Source of the DNA: Dromiciops gliroides
Taxonomy: Eukaryota > Chordata > Mammalia > Microbiotheria > Microbiotheriidae
Length of the DNA stretch: 64,000 nucleotides
Direction of reading: 5' to 3'
Assembly: GCF_019393635.1 (NCBI RefSeq)
Contig: NC_057864.1
Location: 469,820,617 to 469,884,616 of the forward strand
Shown in pieces: positions 1-12,300 of the stretch. Both the position numbers and the translations under genes were made by a program. The notes beneath the pieces are model-generated. The model saw only the letters and a program-made list of their open reading frames with translations, searched no databases and was not told the DNA's origin. Position 1 is the stretch's first letter. Each line of letters begins with the position of its first letter.

Positions 1-198
1 ATTAATCAGGGAGGACAGATTAGGAATAAAAAATTCAGAAGCAAGTGAACATAGTAGTATAGTGTTTGATGAAGCCTAAAACCCTAACTAATGGAGTAAA
101 GACTCACTATTTGATTAAATTTGCTGCAAAAAGTGCAATGTGCTTTGATAGAAATTAAGTTTAGACTGTCATCTCATGTCATAATAAGCTCCCCATAC

Positions 199-336
199 TT
201 TTTGGGGGGCAGTGCAATGAGGGTTAAGTGACTTGCCCAGGGTCACACAGCTAGTAAGTGTCAAGTATCTGAGGTCAAATTTGAACTCCTGACTCCAGGG
301 CTAGTACTCTATCCACTTCACCACCTAGCTGCCCCC
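199..336 (-). repeat. WSINE1-like SINE
   Basis: Antisense, full body to CACCTAGCTGCCCCC; inserted in L1. Confidence 0.85.
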
Positions 337-682
337 TGCCAGCTGGATTTCTGAACCAAGTTCAGAGACAAAGAACCATGACTTAGGCAGTAACAGGACA
401 AAATTAACTATAAATAAAATCAGCTTTAAAAAGGCAGAATCAATCTGATTATTTTAATCATGAAAAGCAGAAGAGTACTTTTTTAATCACTGGAGAGATA
501 GAATCAAAGGAGATAAAATGGATAATTTTGATTACATTAAATTGAAAAGCTTTTGTACAACTAAAAACAATGAAACTAAAATTAGGGAATTGGTGGAGAA
601 AAAAATCTCTGCAGCAAATTTCTTTGATAAAAGTCTGACAAACAAGATATATATAGGAATTGATTTAAAAGTATAAGAACAA

Positions 683-837
683 GGGGGTGGCTAGGTGGCA
701 CAGTGGATAAAGCACCGGCCCTGGATTCAGGAGTACCTGAGTTCAAATCCGGCCTCAGACACTTAACACTTACTAGCTGTGTGACCCTGGGCAAGTCACT
801 TAACTCCAAGTGCCTCACTAAAAAGAAAAAAAAAAGA
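683..837 (+). repeat. WSINE1-like SINE
   Basis: Sense copy from GGGGGTGGCTAGG to the A tail; inserted in L1. Confidence 0.85.
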
Positions 838-904
838 AACTAAGGGAGTGCCTGTCAATAGGGGAATGACTGAACAAATTATGGGCTATGAATTTAATGT
901 CATA

Positions 905-1151
905 TCATTGTGGTATTGTTTTTCAGTCATGTCCAACTCTTCGTTTGTGGTTTCTTGGCAAAGATACAGGAGTGGTTTGCCATCTCCTTCTCCAGCTCAT
1001 TTTACAGATGAGGAAACTGAGGCCAATAGGGTTAAGTGACTTGCCCAGGGTCACACAGCTAGTAAGTGCCTGAGGCCAGATTTGAACTTAGAAAGATGAG
1101 TCTTCCTGATTCCAGGCCCAGCATTCTATCCACTGTACCACCTAGCTGCCT
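905..1151 (-). repeat. THER/MAR1-type long SINE
   Basis: Longer relative of the main SINE: 'gtcatgtccaactcttcg', 'ctccttctccagctcatttt', then the common body to CACCTAGCTGCC. Inserted in L1. Confidence 0.75.
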
Positions 1152-1799
1152 ATTACTGCAGTGTAAGAAATGACAAAAAAGGAAAGATTCAAAGAAGATT
1201 TAATACAGGGACTACATCATTTCAAAGGAAAACAACTTTGACAGCCTTAAGAACTCTGACCAATGCAAGGACAAGTCAATGTAATGATGAAACACTATGC
1301 TTCCCACTTCTTGACAGAGAAGTGTTGAGCTCAAGGTGCAGAATAAATAAGGCATTTTCAGACATGGTCAATGGGGATTTGTTTTGCCTGACTATGCTAA
1401 TGTGTTTCAAAAGAAGAGTGGGGTTTTTTGAGGGGGAAGGAGAGAAAAAGATAGGGTAGTGATAACAGTGGCAAAAAGACAGAAAAGAGTGGCAATAAAG
1501 CATTTAAAAAAATGCACCAGAGAGATTAGGAAGTTCAGAAGCCACTGTGTGATGAGATCTGTGATTTCATATATAATCTTTTTTCGGATTTTCTTCTTTT
1601 CAAATGGAAACGTTCATGTTTGTTGGTGATTGTTGGATTCAGAAGAATGAAAAAACCTTTTTAACATAAGATTTTATTAAGGAAAAAAACTAGTGTCTAT
1701 AAGGCAGAAACATTAGAGAACCACTACCTGCTTTCGTTTGTTTCTTGTGAAGCTAAGAGAAGTCAGTCTTGTCTAGTACTGTTAAAAGCCAACAAGGAC

Positions 1800-1945
1800 G
1801 GGGCAGCTAGGTGGTGCAGTGGATAGAGCACAGGCCCTGGAGTCAGGAGGACATGAATCCAAATCCAGTCTCAGACACTTGACACTTACTAGCTGTGTGA
1901 CCTTGGGCAAATCACTTAACCTCACCAAAGGGGGGGGGGGGGAAG
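1800..1945 (+). repeat. WSINE1-like SINE
   Basis: Sense; tail replaced by a G14-like run; flanked by AAGCCAACAA(C/G). Confidence 0.85.
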
Positions 1946-2104
1946 CCAACAACATTGGGAAGGGAACATGCCCATTGCTTTTATTACACAGTTCCTGAGG
2001 TTCTTTTGGTGGTGGGTACACTGGAAAAACAGACTCATTTGTTTGTGGAGCAAATCATTTGCCACTGCACAAACACACAAAAGGACTGCAATAATGGCAC
2101 CAGA

Positions 2105-3273
2105 AACGTGAAAATTAAAAGGATTTTATTGACTTCATCTGCTTTTGCAGAAAAGCATTGACATGTACAAGTTAGACATCGGGGAAGAGATTCGTATACA
2201 CTGTATTTCACACAGCAATTTTTAAACTCTGGGTCAGACAAAATGTTCATTTCAATAAGATTTCCACAATATTACAGACACGAACAAAATTGTTATGCTA
2301 CATTCAAAAATGAAATCAGACAGAACTGGACGGAGTACTCTGCCGTATGCCAATCTGAACATCTCAACATGCACCACCTTCACATGGCCTCAGAAATATC
2401 TGCTGTATGCTTATTAAAATATTAACTCAGAAAACACGTCTGAGGGTCACATGTAATTGCTTATAAAATAAAACCTCTTTTCCTAGTGCTATGTGTTTCA
2501 TTATAGAAAAATATTTTTTAAAAAAAATCAGTGCTCTTCAAGATGTTTATTTCAAAACTAGAGACCATGCAGTTCAAAGAACACGTTCGATGCAGTGATT
2601 TTTTTTCCATATAGACATCATTATAATGCTTTATCAAAACGGAATTCTTGCTCAGGTGTACATATCAGCCACGGCCAGACTGGCCACGTCACACAGTTTT
2701 CCAAGATTCATAACTTATTACAGAGGAGAATAGATCAGAACACGTTCAGGTGCTGGGTACACACGTTCATGGTTCTTTCTAGTTCAATAATCAGAAAAAC
2801 TGCTGGAGTAACCGTACTAGAATTAGGAGTGAACGACGTGAGTACAGAGCTCTTCCTGAAACAGGAAGGAAATTAATCTGAGCCCTGTAATTCTTCAATC
2901 TATTTGCTTATCATCAATCAATATTAATAAATTGGTTTCATGATTGGGTTCCTATTAGAAAATGATTCTAATTGTAGTCTGTTTCCTCTTTTCCCCATTG
3001 GGCTCGGGTAAGGTATGTCAGATCAAAACAGTGATATTTCATCAAAGACCACTGAGCACTGTTAGAACGAGCCAATTTTCTTTTTTTCTTTTGTAAGTAA
3101 CTTTTATATGAACATTTAGAGTCTAAAGAAAAGAGGTCTCTCTAATAAGCTACATACAGCAGTTTTATATTTCAATGTTTCTTTCTCACCATGATATACA
3201 ATGTATACCATAAAATGAATTTAAGACAAATACTTGTCACTTAACTCTATGGAGGCACATGACAATTCCAACT
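2105..3273 (-). other. NIPSNAP2: NIPSNAP2 3' UTR (probable)
   Basis: About 1.2 kb of repeat-free sequence directly after the stop codon, in a region where nearly every other kilobase holds a SINE. A canonical AATAAA (minus strand) sits at 2125-2130, so the transcript probably ends near 2,105. A weaker alternative AATAAA is at 2546-2551. The end is inferred, not shown. Confidence 0.6.
2125..2130 (-). terminator. NIPSNAP2: Poly(A) signal AATAAA for NIPSNAP2
   Basis: TTTATT on the plus strand, 1.15 kb past the NIPSNAP2 stop, at the end of the repeat-free tract. Confidence 0.55.
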
Positions 3274-3338
3274 TTACTTGAGGGGTGAAATCTTCAGGGG
3301 TATCATGATTCTTGACTCCATTTCCTGAATTAGGGGCA
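3274..3338 (-). CDS. NIPSNAP2: NIPSNAP2 coding exon 10 with stop
   Basis: 65 nt from acceptor TTTCAG to TAA. Reads [20 protein letters not shown] then K and stop; human ends ...LKTSPLQ, so the last residue differs. Confidence 0.96.
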
Positions 3339-6300
3339 CTGAAAAGAGGACAGAGATGCAGGTTAAGGAGGGTTTTGTGTGAGTCTTAGTGCTATAGCGT
3401 GCTCATTCATCCCAGTGATGCTGCATCATACAGAATCCCATGAATGACTTTCTCAAACATATTATGACACGGAGTTTTATGTACAAAGAGAAACTGTAAA
3501 GAAACAAGTGATATTGTCCAGAGTGTTCTAGGGGGCATAACAGGCAGGGTCAGGCAGACCTGAGTTGGAATCTGGCCTCAGACTGTTACTTGTTGTGTGA
3601 CCCTGGGTGAGTCACTTTACCTCTACCTGCCTCAGTTTCCTCATCTGTAAAATGGAAATAACGGGAGCACCTCCCTCCCAGGGCTGTTGTGAGGATCAAA
3701 TGAGAAAACTCTTGTCACGTGCTTCACCGACATTCAAGCCCCATATAAATGCTAGCTCTTGTCTTGGAGCTGGAAGGAATGTGGTGGTACACCAGAATGA
3801 TGGCTGGGGATCATGAGTCTGGAGCCAAAAGAGCTCTCAGAGACTATTTCCTGCATCCCATTTTATGGCTAAGGAAGCTGAGGCTTGGGGAGTTTAATGA
3901 CTTGTCCAAGGTCATCCAGGAAGAGACAGAGGCAAGTTCTCTAGCAGGTCTGGAGCCTGCGCTGCAGCCAGTGATGGATTTCTGAGTGTTCTAACAATGG
4001 TCTAACCAAGCAGATCTGAACAAGGCTCAGCATCCACGTACAGGAAGGAATACCCACCAGAGTTAGGTGAGGGTGGGGTTGTAGGGGGTGGGGGGTGGGG
4101 AGATCTTTGTCCTCAAACTCTCCTTCCAGCTAAGGTGACATGATGTCATGTGACGAGGTAATCCCAAGGGATTTTGCATGTTACATCCTGTGGTGTGTGT
4201 GCCAGAGACTTGAACAGCCATATCCCATACACTTTGGTTTTATAATTACCAAAGAATACTTCACTTCTCTAAATGGTAAAGAAGACAGAAAGGAAGAAAG
4301 GCAAACTTACATCTAACTATGGAGCAATGGATTTAGCTAAAAGGACTCAGGAGTGGGCTGATTTGCTCTTCCCCTCCTAGGAAACCCAAGATGGCCAGAG
4401 GGGCTCTTTCTCTTATTTTCTTTCTTTTTTTTTTGTTTTTGTTTTTGTTTTTTTTTGCGGGGCAATGGGGGTAAAGTGACTTGCCCAGGGTCACACAGCT
4501 AGTAAGTGTCAAGTATCTGAGACCGGATTTGAACTCAGGTACTCCTGAATTCAGGGCCGGTGCTTTATCCACTGCGCCACCTAGCCGCCCCCCTCTTATT
4601 TTCTTAATGGTGAACAATCTGCATGTGCAAACTCTAGGTTAGCAACGTTGTCTGACCTTCTATAATGTCATTGATAATTATTCCTAATAATGATTGTCCA
4701 AGAGAATCTGACATGTTATCCGTTTGTATTACATTTATTTCAGTTGTTTTCTCTTAAAAACAAGTGAGTAGGGGGCAGCTAGGTGGCGCAGTGGATAAAA
4801 CACTGGCCCTGGATTCAGGAGGACCTGAGTTCAAATCCAGCCTCAGACATTTGACACTAGCTGTGTGACCCTGGGCAAGTCACTTAATTCTCACTACCCC
4901 CAAAACAAAAACAAAACAAACAAACAAACAAAAGTAAGTAGGGTTTCACTGCATACAGGCAATTTTTTCATTGAATTAATTAACCTAATTAAGTTAATTT
5001 TCAAAACATGTTTTTTAATTGGCACGACAATGAAGCACGTCCTAAAGAATTCTTTTTTTTGGGGGGGGCAGGCAATGAGGGTTAAATGACTTGCCCAGGG
5101 TCACACAGCTAGTAAGTGTCAAGTGTCTGAGACCGGATTTGAACTTAGGTCCTCCTGAATCCAGGGCTGGTACTTTATCCACTGTGGCACCTAGCTGCCC
5201 CCTAAAGAATTGTTTCTTAAAATAAAGTACGGGGCAACTAGGTGGCGCAATGGATAAGGCACTAGCCTTGGATTCAGGAGGACCTGAGTTCAAACCCAGC
5301 CTCAGACACTTACTAGCTGTGTGACCCTGGGCAAGTCACTTAAACCCCATTGCCCTGCAAAAACAAAACAAAACAAAACAACAACAAAAAAAACCAAAGT
5401 ACTATCAGGAAGCAGGTGCTTCCTCTTCTGCCTTTTCAGAGAAGTCAAAAGATAAGGAAGAGGGGGCAGCTAGGTGGCACAGTGGATAGAGCACCGGCCC
5501 TGGAGTCAGGAGCACCTGAGTTCAAATCGGGCCTCAGACACTTAACACTTACTAGCTCTGTGATCCTGAGCAAATCACTTATCCCTCATTGCCCGGCAAA
5601 CACAACAAAAGAAACAAACAAAAAAAAATAAAATAAACAAACAAACAAAAAAGATAAGGAAGAAATTTACCTAACTAAGCTGTAAAACTCTCTTGGCCAA
5701 TTCAGATTTTTGAAAGAATGCCTTTGAACAAATGCTGCAACTGCCCAAGGCCCAGTCAGCCATGTGCGGAGTATGAAGCTCTTACCTGTATAATATACCA
5801 ACTCTTCCCAGCCGTGTTTATGCCATGCAGCATTCCTGGTATCTTCCCTGGACTGCAGATCTTTGTAAGCTTGAAAACAAACAGATGGAAGCTGACTTTA
5901 AAACCATGGAAATGCCCTACATTTCATCACCATATCCTTTAGTATTTATTTCAATATGTTTGCTGTTTTTGTTAAACGATAAAAAGATTAAGGGAAAGCT
6001 GGGGAATTCTGTTTAAATGTAGCGCCCTAGGGGCAGCTAGGTGGAGCAGTGAATAGAGCACCGGTCCTGGAGTCAGGAGTACCTGAGTTCAAATCCGACC
6101 TCAGACACTTAACACTTAGTAGTTGTGTGACCCTGGGCAAGTCACTTAACCCCAATTGCCTCACCAAACAAACAAAAAAATAAATGTATTGCCCTGAAGT
6201 GAGAGTCTGTACCTGCCATTAATTCACATCTTTGCTTACCCAACAGGTATTCATTGTCTTCTGGTGTGTGACAATGTGCCTGTTGTGTTCGCAGCAAGGC

Positions 6301-9300
6301 AGTGTGGGAGATAGAAGGATGAATGAGCCATCATTGTTCCTGACCTCGAGGAGTTTGTAGTCTAGTAGAGAGCAGGCCACCTTCAAAAGCTTCATGTGTG
6401 GGGTGATTATATTTGGAATATAACTAGAGTTTTTGAGGAAATAGGTGAAACAGAACCATCGCTTCTATGAGAAACCAAACAATTGTTTAGCAGATTATAA
6501 TGCTCTGTTCTCTCTCACTCTCTTTTTTTTTTTGCTGGGCAATTGGGTTTAAGTGACTTGCCCAAGGTCACACAGCTAGTAAGTGTCAAGGGTCTGAGGC
6601 TGGATTTGAAGTCAGGTCCTCCTGACTCCAGGGCCAGTGCTCTATCCACTGCGCCACCTAGCTGCCCCTTAATGTCCTGTTCTCTCAAGGGAAAGATAAG
6701 ATAATTTGAATGCCAAGTTCACTTCTTCCACCTTTGAGATTGAACTCCCAGAGGGCAGGGACCATTTTTGCCCTTCTTTGTAACTAAACCCTGGCATGAG
6801 TTTGTTGATTTGACTTTAAAAGGAATTTAACATCAACAATAAATAAGGTAAAGCAAGAGAGCACAGATATCATACTCTAAACATCGTTGAAAGGTGAAAC
6901 AATGCCATCCAGAAAATAGGATCTGATCATTAGGAAAGTCAATGGCAAAATGGGAAATGCCAATGTATGACTAATTGGCACAATCAAACTTCGACTAACT
7001 ATCGACCAACCTTCCTGGCTTTCTAGGCTGCTCTCCCCACATTCCTCTTGGGTTTTCCAAAAAGGACTGGCCCTTCCTTATAGATACCACCAGAGGATCT
7101 GAGCATTTCTTACTTCACACATGGAAAACCAGCCAATCATAGTGTGTCCAAGGTAATCTTTGGGCTTCATGCCTTTAATAGATCCACAGATGGTTGGAAC
7201 TGGAAGGGACCCTAATGACAACCCAATCCAACCCCCTTTTTACAGGTGAAGAAACTGAGGCATTAGAAGGATGAAGCAGTTTGCCCTTTAAGGTCACCAA
7301 ACTGATGGATGATGGAGCTGGGATGGGCATTCCTCCAGGCAGCCGAGGAACTTACTCAGCGCTCCTCAAACACAATTTTGAGTGGGAGAGGAGAGTTACA
7401 GGTTCAGAGGCTACTCTGAACAAAGAAGCCCCTGAAGGCATTGGCCGTGTCTACACTGTTCGCTGTGCTGTATTACTGTGGCCATTGGCACCTCAGAGAA
7501 GCTCCAGAGATAGGACGAGCCATGGTGCCAGATACTGTGGTTCATGGGAGGCACAGATTCCAATCTTTACCCAATCGATCCATCAATCGACAAACATTTA
7601 TTAGGTGCCTGCAATGTGCCAGGCACCACACTGAGTGCTTGGGGACTCAGAGAGAGGAGCTCACATCCCAACAGAGGAAAACAAAGAGCAGACTTGACAA
7701 GGAAAGGCTATGCAGCCAAAAGGCAGGTGGTGAAGCAAAATATTGTTCTGAAATTCTTTGCAGATGTTGAACCATCTAGTTATGGATCAGTCCCACATGA
7801 CGTAACCACCTCAATCAGAGGAGCCACTGTTTGGCTGGAAGGTTCTTCCTGAAAGCCTCCAGCCCAATAGTCTTTGAAAAGGCAGGAGATTTTTATCAGC
7901 AAATGCAATATACTGAGCATCAAGTGATCTTCCAAGGGGAGCTTTAGCCATGGCTGGGATAATGTATGAGGCTGTAACTATGAAAATTGGAGTGACGCCC
8001 CCTGATGGAGAGATACTATAGGAAAGCTTCGCCACGAGGAGAAGGCATCTGAGGGCAAGCCATGTGGCTTGGAAGGTCAGTTCCTTGGCATCGGGAAGTG
8101 ACATTTGCGCATGGGTACTGTCGATCAAAGCTACCAGCCAATGTGTATGGGTGGATGGGATGTTTCTGGTTTTGACAGGAGGCTTGTGGGACAAAGAAAG
8201 GGTGAGGTTCTCTCTCTTTTTTGCTAGGACCTGGGGTGGAGTGGGGCTGGAGACGCTGGCTCCCTGAGATAGATAGATGAATCTAGGCCTCTTTCTCTCT
8301 CTTCACCAAATTCTTATGCTCCTTAATAAATGCTTAAAAGTCTAAACTTTTGCTAAAGCTTCTAATTTATTGGCAACCACTCATTAGATTTTTAGACAGT
8401 CTAGCTAGAATCTTAGCCACCTTACAGACAGAAACTATTCAGATGGTGACCATGAAGTATTCATAACACAGCAGGTGCAAAACAGCAAATCAAGACAATG
8501 CAGAAGAGCGTTTTGACTTTGGGGGACAATTCATTGCTGAGAACCCCATTCCCTGAGCAATTTCCTCATATTTCTGAAACCTGCTTACTTTGGCAATACT
8601 TACTAATTAACTTGATAACCAATGAAGGTCAGAAGCCTGAATTGGTTGCCATGGGATATTCTAAGACTTAGAAGGAGCCTTCCAGTATATTGGGTAGACT
8701 TACACGAAGGACTTATGGGAACAGAGGGGCAAGAATCTATAGATCTGCAGCAATGGAAGTAGGCACCTTAGGAATAACATAACCAACAGGACCATGGAGG
8801 TTTTCAGGTATTGCCAACTTGTACCATGGAGGGGTGTGCTACTGAACTTAAGTCCCCTCAGGGTTTAAACAAAATAGGGTCCAGATAAACCATTCTTTTC
8901 ACATGTCACCTCTGTAGGTTTCCATAACAGAAAACCACTCATGATTGGCAAAATTTCATCACTCCAGAACTTTCAAGGGCGTCACACATTTATTTACCTA
9001 TTGCTTAACAGAGAACAAGGAGAAACATGAATGGACAGAGCCAGTTTTTGAACTAATGCTATCATCTTTTTGTATTTTCAGCAAAAGATTATTTTAGAAC
9101 TATGGGTGGATTTGAGACTAGCAAGGCTCTTTGATTGCTTAACAACTGTAGTTCCCTCTGAGGAATACAGGTTAGTGTTGGGACGTTTCACTATCTTCCC
9201 TGCTCCTGATGTTACCTCATTGATAAAATCATTGAGAATATAAAATTATATTCTACAAGAGATTTCTTGAGAAAACAAGCCATTATGAAGGTATTTCAAA

Positions 9301-12300
9301 AGACTTTCAGGCATTATACCATTAATGATGCACTTTTTAAAGCTGATTGTACCTGGAATTTTTTGTTTTGTTTTTGTTTTTTTGGTGAGGCAATTGGGGT
9401 TAAGTGACTTGCCATGGGTCACACAGCTAGTAAGTGTTAAGTGCCTGAGGCCGGATTTGAACTCAGGTCCTCCTGAATCCAGGGCCGGTGCTCTATCCAT
9501 TGCGCCACCTAGCTACCCCTTGGAATTTCTTTAAAAGCCAAACACTGAGGAGAAGTTAGAGAAAAATGTGCTCTGTTGTCCCATCAGCAGAAGCATCATC
9601 TTCTGATGATGAATTTGTCAGTCCTGTCCCAGATGCCCTGGCACTATCCTTGCCAGGGTGACAGACACCCCTCTTTCATACCCAAAGAACAAATTTAGAA
9701 CACAGATGAGCACAAGGCCCCACGGATATAGGTGGAGTCCTTTAAGTTAGTGATGGAGAAATTACAGATGAGATGGTGTTTGAAAAAGTGCTGACAGGTC
9801 AAAAAACTGTGATGGCATCAGGAAAGTCTTTCTGTACATTGATAAAGCCATTTGGGACAAGGTCAAATTAACCTTTTATTTCTTATTTAATTTTGAAGAA
9901 AAGTAGTTTTCCATATTTTGCTGTCTGAGTAGTCATACATCTGTACATGTTCCACTTAATCTTTAAAAGAAGGGGGAGGGGGGCAGCTAGGTGGCGCAGT
10001 GGATAGAGCACTGGCTCTGGATTCAGGAGTACCTGAGTTCAAATCCGACCTCAGACGCTTAACACTTACTAGCTGTGTGACCCTGGGCAAGTCACTTAAC
10101 CCCAATTGCCTCACTTAAAAAAAAAAAAGAAGGGGGAGGGGGCAGCTAGGTAGAGCAGTGGTTAAAGCGCTGGCCTTGGATTCAGGAGTACCCGAGTTCA
10201 AATCCAGCCTCAGACACTTGACACTTACTAGCTGTGTGACCCTGGGCAAGTCACTTAACCCCCATTGCCCCGCAAAAAAAAAAAGAAGAAGAAGAAGGGG
10301 GAAAAGGAGCAAAATTATATTTAGGGATTTTTTTCATCAAAGCAAAACTTTTAAAAAACATTCATTTGTTTTTATTTGTAACTCAACACCAATAAAATAG
10401 GCATTTCCACATACACAGAAGAGTAAAAGAAGATGTCTGCATATAAAATGACAAATTTCTACCATGTAAACCTTGACTTTCTTTTTCTTAAACTCAACTT
10501 GTAGCTATGAAAGCAAGTCCTGAGACCATGGATGGGATCAGTATCCCTTGCCAATGCTGCAACGTCAGCTACATTGCATCCTCAGCGTTATCACATGCAC
10601 TAGAGCTCATCATGTCCTTGAACTATTAAGAAAAAGTCTAACTATACTTAGTCAACTCTGTTAATAAAGCAAGGAAGTATAAAGCACATTGTAAAATATT
10701 CTAAATGCAAAGGATTAACTCTCAGCTATCTGGGAATCTTGGTTATCTAGAATAGCATTTGCTGAGGGTTTGGGGGAGTATGCTATGTGTCACTTAGTTC
10801 ACTAACCTTGGTCAACTGGCAAGGCTCGGGAATGGGATATTTTAAATAGCTTGATTTGTTGGTCAGTTGATCCAGATTGCTTCTGTTTCACATCGTCCAT
10901 CTTCTTCCACCTTCCCATCATCACCTTCCCTTGAATTTGTCTCCATTTTTTATGTCCTTTGTTCTTTCTCTACCTGGCTTCTTTTTCTATCTCTTCCCTC
11001 TCCTACAGTTTTTATTCTGTCAATCAATCATGGTGCTCATTCCATTGGTGGGGCTTCTGCCCACTGACCCAAACAGACCTTTGCTATGAACTCTGTACCT
11101 ATGTGTCTTTTTTTTTTTTTTTGTGGGGCAATGAGGGTTAAGTGACTTGCCCAGGGTCACACAGATAGTAAGTGTCAAGTGTCTGAGGCCGGATTTGAAC
11201 TCGGTTCCTCCTGAATTCAAGGTCGGTGCTTTATCCACTGTGCCACCTAGCTGCCCCCCATGTGTCTTCTTGAACCCCCAGCTTTTTTTGGACTCCCATC
11301 CCTTACAAGTAGTTGGCTGTAGGAGAATGGCTAGCAAAGGCTTCCCTTTATTATATCCCCCATGTGCCATCATGCTCATATGGGGATGTACACTTAGCAT
11401 ACATCCCAGTGAATCTGGGCCTGATAAGAGAAGGAGAAAAAGATTCTTACCCCAAAGATGATGTACCATATACAACTGCCCAATCTGAGAGAAAAACCCT
11501 CCAACTGCTTCTTCATTGTCCTGCCTAAAACGAATTGCACGAGCCCTGTAAAAGAAAATAATTTCCATTCACTACATGACAGATGGGAAAAAGGGTGAGT
11601 AGACTGAATCTTTTCTAAATCACACAACAATTATATTTAAAGCAGAGCTAATCCCTGCCAATCCCCACATGTTGACAAATGTTATAATGTAGGTAAAATA
11701 GATTAACCTTCTCTACCCAGCAAGTGATCACTTTCCTAGGCACTGCTGTCTCTTGAAAACATCTTTGCCATACCTACTGCTGTCACCTGCATTGGCAGGA
11801 GAACTGGGTTTAAGAATGTTCTGATGAGCTTTTGTAATCTAACACTTACTTCCAAGTAATAGGAGACATGTGACTATTACCTGTCAAAGAATATAACTGC
11901 TCTCTTATATGATGGGTTTTGAGTTCCTAAAAAAAAGAGAATGTTCTTAACATTAATACATGTCTCTCTCTCTCCCAAATCAGGTTATTTTTTTTTTTAG
12001 TGAGTATTACAACTACTCTCAAATTTAGAATTTTTAAGTGATTGATTTTCTGTCAATCAAAAGTGGTAATTCTGATCAGCAAATTAATGAAATTAAACAA
12101 ATTGCTTTAATGTGCAGAGTGCATTGTATGTTTCATTTTAAGTGATAAGCATTCATTCTTATTTAGTTTTGAATTTTTCTAATTCATTTAAGGTAAGTAA
12201 AGAAAACTTACACTTGGCTGAGCCTGACAAAATTCATAAGGACATAGTAAGGTAGTCACCACTTAAAACCTATTTGTCAAGAGACATATCAAATGCTGAA

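Larger units (their letters stand above)
1..1530 (+). repeat. LINE L1 fragment, ORF2 end and 3' UTR, interrupted by SINEs
   Basis: Plus-strand phrases typical of the L1 3' region run in order: 'aatggagtaaagactcactat', 'aaattgaaaagcttttgtac', 'caataggggaatgactgaac', 'gtaagaaatgac', 'aagaactctgaccaatgcaa', then a G-rich segment and a poly(A)-like end near 1,510. Three SINEs (199-336, 683-837, 903-1151) sit inside it. Truncated at the window edge. Confidence 0.75.

Noticed and set aside
7281-7852. Overlapping 102-109-codon plus-strand frames as a gene
   Set aside because: They cross ancient repeat wording (GTGCCAGGCACCACACTGAGTG region) and the LTR-like fossil; no similarity to known proteins.
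11020-11568. 182-codon minus-strand reading frame as one gene
   Set aside because: Only 11451-11545 is coding (NIPSNAP2 exon 8); the rest is intron and SINE.
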